DNA of 64,000 nt. Source: Conexibacter woesei Iso977N. GTDB taxonomy: Bacteria; Actinomycetota; Thermoleophilia; Solirubrobacterales; Solirubrobacteraceae. The notes under the pieces were generated by a model. It had not been told where the DNA came from, ran no database searches, and saw only the letters and a list, made by a program, of their open reading frames with translations. The first letter of the stretch is position 1. Every line of letters starts with the position of its first letter. A program made the translations under genes and the position numbers. The DNA is taken from NCBI RefSeq assembly GCF_000424625.1, contig NZ_AUKG01000002.1, positions 620,001-684,000 of the forward strand, in the 5' to 3' direction. Positions 35,792-43,489 of this stretch are shown one piece after another.

Positions 35792-36516
35792 GCCTTGGGC
35801 GGGAGCCCGAAGCCGAAGCGCTTGAGCAGGCCGCGGCCGCGCCCGCTCCGGATGTCGTTCAGCAGCGCCTGCGCGCCCGCGCTGTCGGAGCCGTCGCGCT
35901 TGACGACGCAGCCCTGGTAGCGCACCGCGGGCTGCGCCCACTTGGGCACGAACAGCGGCGTGACGCGGTCGGTCTGCGTCCTGGCGTCGGTCGTGTAGAC
36001 GAAGCCGGCGTCGGCGGCGCCGAACGCGACCTGCGACAGGACCTGGCCGACGTTGGACTGCTGGGAGACCTTGTTGGTGGTCAACGCGCTGGAGAGCCGC
36101 AGGCGGCGCAGGAGGCGGCGCGTGTAGTCGCCGATCGGGACCGACGCGTTGCCGATCGAGAGGTTCAGGCCGCCCCTGCGCAGGCCGTAGATCGACCCGA
36201 TGCCCTTGGGGTCGCCCTTGCGCACGATCAGGACGAGCCTGTTGGTGGCGAACGTCACCGGGCGCTCGCAGCGCCCTTCGCGGTACAGGGCTTGGGCCTC
36301 GTTGGGCTCGGCCGACAGGAACAGGTCGGCGGGCGCGCCGCGCTCGATCTGGAGCTGCAGCGTGTTGGAGCCGCCGAACGAGTACCTGGCGTCGCGCTTG
36401 ATCTCCGGCATGACGTTGGTCAGCGACGTGGCGGCGTAGACGTTGAGGGCGCTGGCGGTCGTCGGCACGGCGAGCAGCGCCGCGGCGGTCGCCGCGATGG
36501 GGAGGAGGCGCTTCAC
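35788..36516 (-). CDS. modA: molybdate-binding protein ModA
   Basis: The 242-residue exported receptor has a signal peptide (VKRLLPIAATAAALLAVPTTASA). The oxyanion-binding contacts are LNVYAATSLTNVMPEI, FGGSNTLQLQIERGAPADLFLSA, NRLVLIVRKGDP and IGNASVPIGDYTRR. The later AFGAADAGFVYTTDA block completes the fold. It may bind molybdate or tungstate; sequence alone does not separate them. It starts with GTG overlapping the stop of the ferritin-like gene (GTGA), placing that gene in the transport operon. No lipobox is seen, unusual for a Gram-positive binding protein. Confidence 0.9.
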   Translation of the reverse strand: MKRLLPIAATAAALLAVPTTASALNVYAATSLTNVMPEIKRDARYSFGGSNTLQLQIERGAPADLFLSAEPNEAQALYREGRCERPVTFATNRLVLIVRKGDPKGIGSIYGLRRGGLNLSIGNASVPIGDYTRRLLRRLRLSSALTTNKVSQQSNVGQVLSQVAFGAADAGFVYTTDARTQTDRVTPLFVPKWAQPAVRYQGCVVKRDGSDSAGAQALLNDIRSGRGRGLLKRFGFGLPPKA

Positions 36517-37127
36517 GAGTTGGGGTCCTTGATGTAGGTGTCGAGCTTGAGGCCGGCGGCGTCGAGGTCGATCGGCGCGACCAGCCCCGGGAGGGACTCG
36601 CCCGCCCAGGTCGCCAACATGGTGTTCTCGCTGCTGGCCTGCGCGAGCAGACGGCCGAGGAGAAGGGCGCTGCCGTAGTCCACGGTCGCGGCGACGCCGC
36701 CGAGGTAGGTCCCGGCGACGAGCGTCTCGAGCTCGCGCCCGACCTTGAGGGCACCGGCGCGCGAGCCGAGCTTGACGACGCGCTCGAAGTCGCCGGGCGT
36801 GACCGCGTTGTCGGGGCCGAGCGCGGCGTTGAGGCGGTCGACGCTCGCGCGGTGGTGGGCGCGGGCCTGCGTGAGCCGGTTGCGCTCGGTCGGCGTCCAC
36901 GCGCCCCTGAGCGCGAGGGCGGCGTCGAAGTAGGCCGACAGGACGCCCTCGGCGACGGCGCCGAAGGCGAGGAAGCCGAGGTCGTCGCCGACCGGCGTGG
37001 CGGGCGCGAGCGCGGCCCTGGCCTGCGGCGCGCCCAGCGTGGCGACGGCCGCGGCGGCGGCGCCCGCGCCGAGCAGCTGACGTCGCGAGACGCGAGTACC
37101 TAGGATTTGCCTATACATCGCGCCCAT
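36513..37127 (-). CDS. Tat-exported ferritin-like (DUF4439-type) protein
   Basis: The 204-residue product carries a twin-arginine signal (VSRRQLLGAGAAAAAVATLG, cleavage near QARA). It is followed by a four-helix ferritin-like fold. The first metal-ligand pair is visible (GAVAEGVLSAYF and ARAHHRASVDRL). The second has Glu (SSENTML) but no following His, so a complete di-iron site is doubtful. It is coupled to modA by a GTGA overlap, hence first gene of the modABC operon. Tat export suggests it folds or loads metal before leaving the cytoplasm. ATG 37118 is an alternative start. Confidence 0.75.
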   Translation of the reverse strand: MGAMYRQILGTRVSRRQLLGAGAAAAAVATLGAPQARAALAPATPVGDDLGFLAFGAVAEGVLSAYFDAALALRGAWTPTERNRLTQARAHHRASVDRLNAALGPDNAVTPGDFERVVKLGSRAGALKVGRELETLVAGTYLGGVAATVDYGSALLLGRLLAQASSENTMLATWAGESLPGLVAPIDLDAAGLKLDTYIKDPNS

Positions 37128-37541
37128 CCAATCACATGGCTGGCGGTTCTCGCCAGCGTGGCCGCCGGTTGCGGGAGCGCCGCGAGCGGCAGCGGCCCGA
37201 GGGTCGCCACGACGCCGGCCGCGCAGCGCTCGGTCCAGCGCGACGGCGCGATCACCGTGCGCGGCGACTACGCGCCCGACCGCCACGGCCCCTACGCGCT
37301 GCGCGGGCGCTACCGCGTGCGCTTCGTCCAGCGCGGGGCCGGCGTCGACTTCCGGCAGGAGGTCCCGTTCACGGCGCACCTCGAGCAGCCCGCCGCCGAC
37401 GGGCCGGGCAGGACGATCAGGCTGTTCGAGCGGGCGGCCGCCTCCGGGAGCGCGACGGTCACCGTGGGCGCGGGGCGTTACGACGTCGTCGTCGACTACG
37501 GTGACTCGCCCTACGCGCTGGTCCTGACGCCGCAGCGCTGA
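37107..37541 (+). CDS. small lipoprotein of unknown function
   Basis: The 144-residue product has a lipoprotein signal with lipobox VAAGC (ITWLAVLASVAAGCGSAAS). A beta-sandwich-like mature region follows (AITVRGDYAPDRHGPYALRG, GRYDVVVDYGDSPYALVL). The only start that keeps the signal is TTG at 37107 or an ATC a little further in. The TTG would make the gene overlap the divergent ferritin-like gene by 12-21 bases head to head. No family is recognised. Proximity suggests a link to the mod operon, by inference only. Confidence 0.6.
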   Translation: MPIHRAHPITWLAVLASVAAGCGSAASGSGPRVATTPAAQRSVQRDGAITVRGDYAPDRHGPYALRGRYRVRFVQRGAGVDFRQEVPFTAHLEQPAADGPGRTIRLFERAAASGSATVTVGAGRYDVVVDYGDSPYALVLTPQR

Positions 37542-37587
37542 GCGGCGCCGCAAGTTCGGGCGCGCGGCGTCGTTGGAGGTCTCCGAG

Positions 37588-39633
37588 ATGCCTCGGACCT
37601 CCATCGCTCCCGTCCTCGCCGCCGGCGTCGCCGCGCTCGCGCTCGCCGCCGCCGCGCCCATGGCGGGTGCCGCGACGCCCGCGCGCGCCGGCCTCGCCGG
37701 CACGCTGCCGGCCTACCTGCACAGCGCGCGCGACCTCGGCGCCGCGCCCGCGACCGGCGGCGTGCGCGCGCTGATCGCGCTGCGCCACCGCGACCAGGCG
37801 GGGCTCGACGCCTTCGTGGGGGCGGTGTCGGACCCGCGCAGCGCGCAGTACGGCAGGTACCTGACGCCCGCGCAGTTCGAGGCGCGCTACGCGCCGAGCG
37901 ACGCCGACGTCGCGCAGGTCACGGCGTTCGCCAAGGCCTATGGGTTGAGCGTCCAGAGCGTTCCGCACAACCACGCCTACGTGTCGGTCAGCGGCACCGT
38001 CGCGCAGGCCGAGCGGGCGTTCTCGACGTCGATCTCGCGCTTCACGCTCAGGGGCGCGACGGTCCAGGCGCCGACGGTCGCGCTCAGCGTCCCGGCCGCG
38101 CTCAGGGGCCTGGTCACCGACGTCTCGGGCCTCGACACCGGCGACGTCGCCCAGCACCAGGCCTCCGCGCCGCCGGCCTACGTCAACGCGCCGCCGTGCA
38201 GCACGTCCTGGGGCGAGAGCACCCAGCAGGACCTGCCGACCGCGTTCGGCGCGCTGCAGCCCGACGTCCCGTGCGGCTACACGCCGCAGCAGGTCCAGGG
38301 CGCCTACGGCGTGACCGGCGCGATCGCCGGCGGCCTCGACGGCCGCGGCCAGCGCGTCGCGGTGATCGACGCCTACTCGTCGCCGTCGATCGTCGCCGAC
38401 GCCACCGAGTACTCCTCGCGCCACGGGCTCCCGGCGCCCACGATCGAGCTGCACGACAACGCGCTGCAGCGCAACGCGCCCGAGGGGCCGACGATCCCGG
38501 CCGACGTGCCGGTCGTCGGCGGGCTCAACCTCCAGGATCCGCAGGGCTGGGCGGGGGAGGAGACGCTCGACGTCGAGGCGATCCACTCGATCGCGCCCGG
38601 CGCGACGATCGTCTACCAGGGCGCCAACTCGGCGCTGAACATGGACCTGCAGACCGCGCAGAACAGCGTCGTCCAGGACGACCTCGCCCAGATCGTGTCG
38701 AACTCGTACGGCGGCAGCACCGACGACAGCGACGCCACCAGCGACGGCATCTGGCAGCAGGCCGCCGCGCAGGGCATCGGCGTGTACTTCTCCTCCGGCG
38801 ACGCCGGCGACGAGACGACCGGCGGGACCGATCCGGCGGCCCGCGCCACCGACTCCGGCGGCAACTCGCCGTACGTCACGTCGGTCGGCGGCACGACGCT
38901 GGCGGTCGGCAAGGACGACAACTACGAGTTCGAGACCTACTGGGGCACGTTCTCCTCCACCTTGACCGACGGCGCGTGGTCGCCCGCCGCGCCCGGCGTC
39001 TTCAACTCCGGCGGTGGCGGCGGCACGAGCCAGGCCTACGCGCAGCCGTCCTACCAGGCCGGCGTGGTCCCCGATGCGTTCTCGCACTACTGGGAGAGCA
39101 AGAGCAGCGACGACGGCAGGGTCTCCGGCGGCGCCGTGCCCGGCCGCGTGACGCCCGACGTCGCGATGCTCGCCGACCCGAACTCCGGGTTCCTGATCGG
39201 GCTCAGCCAGGACTTCGACCAGGCCGCCAACCCGCTCGGGCTGCCGCTGCCGACCGACGACACGCACTACTCCGAGTACCGGATCGGCGGCACGTCGCTG
39301 GCCTCGCCGCTGTTCGCGGGCATGATGGCGCTCGCCGACCAGGCCGCGGGCGCGCACCACGGCTTCGCCAACCCGGCGCTCTACGCGGCGGGCGGTGCCG
39401 GCGCGTTCAACGACATCTCGGCCCCGAGCAGCCCGGTCGCGGTCGTCCGGACCAACGACACCAACTCGATCGACGCCTCCGGCGGGACGCAGACGCTGCT
39501 GCGGACGGCGGGCCAGACCGGCACGCTGACCTCGCAGCCCGGCTACGACGACTCGACCGGCCTCGGCTCGCCCAAGGGCCTCGGCTTCCTGCGCGCGCTG
39601 GCGCCGGACTCGGCGCTGATCCCGGCGGGCTGA
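37588..39633 (+). CDS. secreted sedolisin (S53) serine-carboxyl protease
   Basis: The 681-residue preproprotein has a signal peptide (1-29), a pro-kumamolisin activation domain (about 38-185), and an S53 catalytic domain. Catalytic residues are Glu324 and Asp328 (GEETLDVEAIH), oxyanion Asp405 (FSSGDAGDE) and Ser570 (IGGTSLASP). The C-terminal calcium site is visible as AFNDIS and the later GYDDSTGLGSPKG. Sedolisins act at acidic pH outside the cell. The ATG at 37588 is preferred to a TTG 15 bases upstream. It precedes the VWA gene, separated by an inverted repeat. Confidence 0.94.
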   Translation: MPRTSIAPVLAAGVAALALAAAAPMAGAATPARAGLAGTLPAYLHSARDLGAAPATGGVRALIALRHRDQAGLDAFVGAVSDPRSAQYGRYLTPAQFEARYAPSDADVAQVTAFAKAYGLSVQSVPHNHAYVSVSGTVAQAERAFSTSISRFTLRGATVQAPTVALSVPAALRGLVTDVSGLDTGDVAQHQASAPPAYVNAPPCSTSWGESTQQDLPTAFGALQPDVPCGYTPQQVQGAYGVTGAIAGGLDGRGQRVAVIDAYSSPSIVADATEYSSRHGLPAPTIELHDNALQRNAPEGPTIPADVPVVGGLNLQDPQGWAGEETLDVEAIHSIAPGATIVYQGANSALNMDLQTAQNSVVQDDLAQIVSNSYGGSTDDSDATSDGIWQQAAAQGIGVYFSSGDAGDETTGGTDPAARATDSGGNSPYVTSVGGTTLAVGKDDNYEFETYWGTFSSTLTDGAWSPAAPGVFNSGGGGGTSQAYAQPSYQAGVVPDAFSHYWESKSSDDGRVSGGAVPGRVTPDVAMLADPNSGFLIGLSQDFDQAANPLGLPLPTDDTHYSEYRIGGTSLASPLFAGMMALADQAAGAHHGFANPALYAAGGAGAFNDISAPSSPVAVVRTNDTNSIDASGGTQTLLRTAGQTGTLTSQPGYDDSTGLGSPKGLGFLRALAPDSALIPAG

Positions 39634-39643
39634 GGCCGCGCAC

Positions 39644-39683
39644 GTCACCTCCCTGTCACTGCGCGCGGTGACGGTGAGGTGAC
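39644..39683 (+). promoter_or_regulatory. inverted repeat with GGTGAC direct repeats upstream of the VWA gene
   Basis: GGTGAC occurs at 39667 and 39678, an 11-base period. The left arm (GTCACCTC, then GTCAC) makes the whole block a hairpin of eight plus five pairs. As DNA it resembles a tandem OmpR-type site 26 bases before the VWA start. As RNA it could end the sedolisin message. The same GGTGAC-N5-GGTGAC recurs at 42417. Confidence 0.5.
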
Positions 39684-39708
39684 AGGCCGGTCCGCACTCT
39701 TGAGCGCC

Positions 39709-40635
39709 ATGACCTTCGCGTCCCCGCTCCTGCTCGCCGGCCTGGCGCTGGTGCCGGTGCTGCTCACGGCCTACGTCGTGCGCGAGCGCCGTGCACGCCG
39801 GGCCGCGCGCGCCGTCGTCGCCGCGCCGCTGCGCGCCGCCGTCCTCCCGCGCCGCGCCGGCTGGCGTCGCCACGTCCCGATCGCCGGCGGCCTCGGCGCC
39901 GCCGCGCTGCTGCTGACCGCGCTCGCGCGCCCGCAGACCACCGTCGCCGTCCCGGTCGAGCAGGCGCGGATCGTGATCGCCACCGACCGCTCCGGCTCGA
40001 TGGAGGCCAAGGACGTCGCCCCGGACCGCCTGACCGCCGCCCGCGCCGCGGCCGCGACGTTCCTGAGGTCGGTCCCGAGGACCGTGCGCGTCGGCGCGCT
40101 CACGTTCAACCAGGTGCCGACCGTGCTGGCCGCGCCGACGACCGACCACGACGCGGTCGGCGACGCCATCAACTCGATCCAGGCCGCGGGCACCACCGCG
40201 ACCGGCGACGCGATCGCCTCCGCGCTGAAGATGCTGAAGACCGGGAACGGCCCGGCGGCGATCGTCCTGCTGTCGGACGGCAAGAGCGTCCGCGGCCAGG
40301 ACGTCCTGACGGTCGCGCGCCAGGCCAAGGCGGCGAAGGTCCCGATCTACACCGTGTCGCTCGGCACGGCCTCAGGGACGATCACGACCAAGACCGGCAC
40401 GAGCCAGGTCCCGCCGGACACCGCGACGATGAGGCAGGTCGCCTCGATCACCGGCGGCAAGGCCTACAACATCTCCGACGCCAGGGCGCTGAGCGCGGTC
40501 TACGAGCAGCTCGGCTCCAAGCTCACGACCAAGCACCAGAGGCAGGACGTCTCCTCGTCGTTCGCGGGCGGCGCGCTGCTGATCCTGGTCCTCGGCGGCG
40601 TCGCGAGCGTGAGCCTGACGGGCCGGCTGGTCTGA
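39709..40635 (+). CDS. BatA-like von Willebrand factor A protein (first copy)
   Basis: The 308-residue protein has two N-terminal helices, an exposed VWA domain and one C-terminal helix, the Bat layout. The metal-ion-dependent adhesion site is complete: Asp93-Ser95-Ser97 in ATDRSGSM, a Thr in GTTATGDA, and Asp in VLLSDGKS. It aligns closely, even in numbering, with the second copy at 44370-45320. Such proteins are usually partners of MoxR ATPases and DUF58 proteins in envelope or stress functions. The ATG follows the GGTGAC repeat. Confidence 0.88.
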   Translation: MTFASPLLLAGLALVPVLLTAYVVRERRARRAARAVVAAPLRAAVLPRRAGWRRHVPIAGGLGAAALLLTALARPQTTVAVPVEQARIVIATDRSGSMEAKDVAPDRLTAARAAAATFLRSVPRTVRVGALTFNQVPTVLAAPTTDHDAVGDAINSIQAAGTTATGDAIASALKMLKTGNGPAAIVLLSDGKSVRGQDVLTVARQAKAAKVPIYTVSLGTASGTITTKTGTSQVPPDTATMRQVASITGGKAYNISDARALSAVYEQLGSKLTTKHQRQDVSSSFAGGALLILVLGGVASVSLTGRLV

Positions 40636-40640
40636 CACCC

Positions 40641-40679
40641 TCAGCTTGCGTTCAGGAACGGCGAAGGCTGCCTTCAGGA
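40641..40679 (+). promoter_or_regulatory. TCAG repeats with 11-bp phasing upstream of the response-regulator unit
   Basis: TCAG occurs at 40641, 40652 and 40674, offsets of 11 and 22 bases. The last two are GTTCAGG and CTTCAGG. Phased direct repeats of this kind are the usual target of OmpR/PhoB-type regulators, one of which is encoded 214 bases downstream. Confidence 0.5.
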
Positions 40680-40699
40680 CCATGCGGTTGGGTGGACGC

Positions 40700-40888
40700 A
40701 TGCGCTCCACCCGTATCGCCACCGTCGCCGTGACCGCCGGCGCCGCGCTGCTCGGCTGGTCGGCGGTCAGCGTGGCGGCGATCGGCGACCAGCTCCCGGC
40801 GTCGTCGTCGCCCGCCGGGCAACCGCAGCAACAACAGCTGGACCGCGGTCACTGCGACCACGACCACGACCGCCGGCCGGGGGTCTGA
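40700..40888 (+). CDS. small exported His-rich protein
   Basis: The 62-residue product has a signal-like N-terminus (MRSTRIATVAVTAGAALLGWSAVSVAAI). A Ser/Pro/Gln stretch and a C-terminus with GHCDHDHDRRPGV follow, where three His, one Cys and three Asp could bind metal. It ends four bases before the response-regulator GTG, so it is cotranscribed with the two-component system. The histidine kinase has almost no sensor loop, so this peptide may supply the signal or act as a brake. That is inference. ATG 40682 is an alternative start. Confidence 0.6.
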   Translation: MRSTRIATVAVTAGAALLGWSAVSVAAIGDQLPASSSPAGQPQQQQLDRGHCDHDHDRRPGV

Positions 40889-40892
40889 TCCC

Positions 40893-41546
40893 GTGCGCGT
40901 GCTGCTGGCCGAGGACCACCCGGGCGTCGCGAGGTCCGTCGCGACCGGCCTGCGCCGCCACGGCGCGGCGGTCGACGTCGCGCCCGACGGCGGCCGCGCG
41001 CTGTACCTCGCGCGCGTGCACGACTACGACGTCGTCGTGCTCGACCGCGACCTCCCCGAGATCCACGGCGACGAGGTCTGCCGCGCGCTCAACGCCGAGC
41101 AGCCCGAGACCAAGGTCCTCATGTTGACCGCGTCGCGCACGACCGACGACGTCGTCGAGGGCCTCGGCCTCGGCGCCGACGACTACATGTTGAAGCCGTT
41201 CCGCTTCGCCGAGCTGGTCGCGCGCGTCAACGCGCTCGCCCGCCGCGCCGGCGCCGCGCGCCCCGCGGTCCTGGAGCACGGCGACCTGCGCCTGGACCCG
41301 GCGAAGCGCACGGTCACCCGCGCGGGCGCCGAGCTGGACCTCGCGCGCAAGGAGTTCGGCGTCCTGCACGCGCTGATGGCCGCGGGCGGCGACGCCGTCA
41401 GCACCGAGCAGCTGCTCGCGTCGGTCTGGGACGCCAACGTCGACCCGTTCTCCAACATCGTCCGGATGACCGTGATGAAGCTGCGCCGCAAGCTCGGCGA
41501 GCCCGGCGTCATCGACACGGTCCCGGGTGTCGGGTACCGGATGTGA
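40893..41546 (+). CDS. OmpR/PhoB-family response regulator
   Basis: The 217-residue protein has a receiver domain with phosphoacceptor Asp51 (VVVLDRDLPEIHG), acidic Glu7-Asp8 (LLAEDHPG), switch Thr (LMLTASR) and Lys (YMLKPFRF). A C-terminal winged helix follows (FGVLHALMAAGGDAVSTEQLL and MTVMKLRRKLGEPGVIDTVPGVGYRM). It starts with GTG. The kinase gene overlaps its stop. Candidate targets are the phased repeats at 40641, 39667 and 42417. Confidence 0.94.
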   Translation: MRVLLAEDHPGVARSVATGLRRHGAAVDVAPDGGRALYLARVHDYDVVVLDRDLPEIHGDEVCRALNAEQPETKVLMLTASRTTDDVVEGLGLGADDYMLKPFRFAELVARVNALARRAGAARPAVLEHGDLRLDPAKRTVTRAGAELDLARKEFGVLHALMAAGGDAVSTEQLLASVWDANVDPFSNIVRMTVMKLRRKLGEPGVIDTVPGVGYRM

Positions 41547-42421
41547 CCACCGTCCGCCTGCGGCTGACGCTGTTCTACGCCGGGCTGCTGGCGACGGCGT
41601 CCGGCCTGATCCTGCTCGCCTCCTACCTGCTCGTCCGCGCGCACCTGCACCGGACGCTCGCGGCCGTCGACGCCGATCGGGCGGTCTCAGCGCTCGGATC
41701 CCAGTACCTGTTGTCCCTGCTCGCCGTCGTCCTCCTGGCGGCCGGCGGCGGCTGGCTGGTCTCCGGCGAGGTGCTGGGCCCGCTGGAGCGCGCGATCGCC
41801 AAGCAGCGGCGGTTCGTCGCCAACGCCTCGCACGAGCTGCGCACGCCGATGACGGCGATCCGGACCGCGGCCGAGGTCGCGCTCGACGACCCCGAGCCGA
41901 CCGTCGAGTCGCTGCGCGAGGTGCTCGCTGAGACCGTCGCGGCGACCGAGGACACCGACCGCCTGATGAGCGCGCTGCTCACGCTCGCGGGCGCGACCGA
42001 CGGGCCGCGCGCCGACCAGGACGTCGAGCTGCACGCGGTCGTCGCGCGGGCGCTCCCGCGCGGCGCGCGGATCGACGCCGACCTGCGGCCGACCGTCGTG
42101 CGCGGCGACCCCGCGCTGCTGCAGCGCGCCGCGGCCAACCTGATCGACAACGCGCTGCGCCACGGGCGCCCGGGCGCGCCGGTCCGCGTCGCGGTGCGCG
42201 ACGGCGCGCTGACCGTCGCCAACGCGGGCGCGCCGATCGCGCCCGACGACCTCGCCCGGATGGCCGAGCCGTTCGAGCGCCTGCGCCGCGGCACGAGCCC
42301 CGGCACCGGGCTGGGGCTGTCGATCGTCCGGACGATCGCCGAGGCCCACGGCGGCCGCCTGCGCCTGGAGTCGCCGCCGGCCGGCGGGCTCGTCGCGCGC
42401 CTCGAAGTCGCCGCGAGGTGA
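41543..42421 (+). CDS. sensor histidine kinase with minimal sensor region
   Basis: The 292-residue kinase has two membrane helices (about 11-30 and 57-77) flanking an external loop of only about 25 residues. No clear HAMP domain precedes the HisKA domain. The phosphoacceptor is in FVANASHELRTPMTAIRTAAE. The ATPase domain has NLIDNALRHG (N box), a G1 region degenerated to ANAGAPIAPDDL, and GTGLGLSIVRTIAEAHGG. The GTG overlaps the regulator stop. The absence of a real sensor domain suggests it senses membrane state or a partner protein. Confidence 0.92.
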   Translation: MTTVRLRLTLFYAGLLATASGLILLASYLLVRAHLHRTLAAVDADRAVSALGSQYLLSLLAVVLLAAGGGWLVSGEVLGPLERAIAKQRRFVANASHELRTPMTAIRTAAEVALDDPEPTVESLREVLAETVAATEDTDRLMSALLTLAGATDGPRADQDVELHAVVARALPRGARIDADLRPTVVRGDPALLQRAAANLIDNALRHGRPGAPVRVAVRDGALTVANAGAPIAPDDLARMAEPFERLRRGTSPGTGLGLSIVRTIAEAHGGRLRLESPPAGGLVARLEVAAR

Positions 42422-42433
42422 CGGGCAGGTGAC
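42417..42433 (+). promoter_or_regulatory. GGTGAC-N5-GGTGAC repeat upstream of moxR
   Basis: GGTGAC occurs at 42417 and 42428, the same 11-base period as upstream of the first VWA gene. The first copy overlaps the kinase stop codon, so part of the match could be coding constraint. Confidence 0.5.
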
Positions 42434-42457
42434 GGGCCGCCGGTCAACGTGGTGGTC

Positions 42458-43489
42458 ATGATCGACGACACCCAGCTGTTCCCGGCGCCCGGCGCCGACC
42501 CCGATCCGGACGCCGAGGCGCGGCACGCGCTGTCCGCGGTCCTGCACCAGGCCAAGCGCGTCGTCGTCGGCCAGGACGCGATGCTCGAGCGCGTGCTCGT
42601 CGCGCTGCTGGCCGGCGGCCACGTCCTGCTCGAGGGCGTGCCCGGCCTGGCTAAGACGCTGACGGTCCGGACGCTCGCCCAGGCGCTCGGCGGCTCGTTC
42701 TCGCGCGTGCAGTTCACCCCGGACCTGGTCCCGGCCGACGTGATCGGCACGCGGATCTGGCAGCCCGACCGCGGCGCGTTCCGGACCGAGCTGGGCCCGG
42801 TCTTCGCCAACCTGTTGCTCGCCGACGAGATCAACCGCGCGCCCGCGAAGGTGCAGTCGGCGTTGTTGGAGGTCATGCAGGAGCACCAGGTCACGATCGG
42901 TGGGGAGGCCTTCGCGGTCCCGCAGCCGTTCCTGGTCCTGGCCACCCAGAACCCGATCGAGTCCGAGGGCACCTACCAGCTGCCCGAGGCCCAGGTCGAC
43001 CGCTTCCTGTTCAAGTTGGTGGTGGACTACCCGGCGCTCGACGACGAGATCGAGGTCGCGCGCGGCGTGACGTCGCCGTCGGAGGTCGCGCGGGTGCTGA
43101 CGATGGAGCAGCTCGCCGCCTACCGCGAGCGCGCCCGCGAGGTCGTCGTCTCGCGCGAGGTCGCGCGCTACGCGGTGTCGCTGGTCGACGCCACGCGCCA
43201 CCCCGAGCGCTACGGCCTTGATGATGTGGTTGGGTTGATCGCCTTCGGCGGCTCGCCGCGCGCGTCGATCGGCCTCGTGCAGTCCGCGCAGGCGCTGGCG
43301 CTGCTGCGCGACCGCACCTACGCGACGTTCGAGGACGTCGCCGACCTCGCGCGCGACGTGCTGCGCCACCGGCTCGTGCTGTCCTACGACGCGCTCGCCG
43401 ACGGCGTCACGCCCGACGCGCTGCTCGAGCGCGTGCTCGACGCGGTCGCCGTGCCGCACGCCGCCGGGCACCTGGTCGAGGTGGCCTGA
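42458..43489 (+). CDS. MoxR-family AAA+ ATPase
   Basis: The 343-residue protein has Walker A LEGVPGLAKT, Walker B LLLADEINRAPAKVQSALLEVM, sensor 1 FLVLATQNPIESEGTYQLPEAQ and arginine finger region DRFLFK. A lid domain follows (YGLDDVVGLIAFGGSPRASI). MoxR ATPases act as chaperones that remodel or load metal into VWA partners. The ATG at 42458 is chosen; a GTG at 42449 is possible. Its stop overlaps the DUF58 start (TGATG). Confidence 0.94.
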   Translation: MIDDTQLFPAPGADPDPDAEARHALSAVLHQAKRVVVGQDAMLERVLVALLAGGHVLLEGVPGLAKTLTVRTLAQALGGSFSRVQFTPDLVPADVIGTRIWQPDRGAFRTELGPVFANLLLADEINRAPAKVQSALLEVMQEHQVTIGGEAFAVPQPFLVLATQNPIESEGTYQLPEAQVDRFLFKLVVDYPALDDEIEVARGVTSPSEVARVLTMEQLAAYRERAREVVVSREVARYAVSLVDATRHPERYGLDDVVGLIAFGGSPRASIGLVQSAQALALLRDRTYATFEDVADLARDVLRHRLVLSYDALADGVTPDALLERVLDAVAVPHAAGHLVEVA

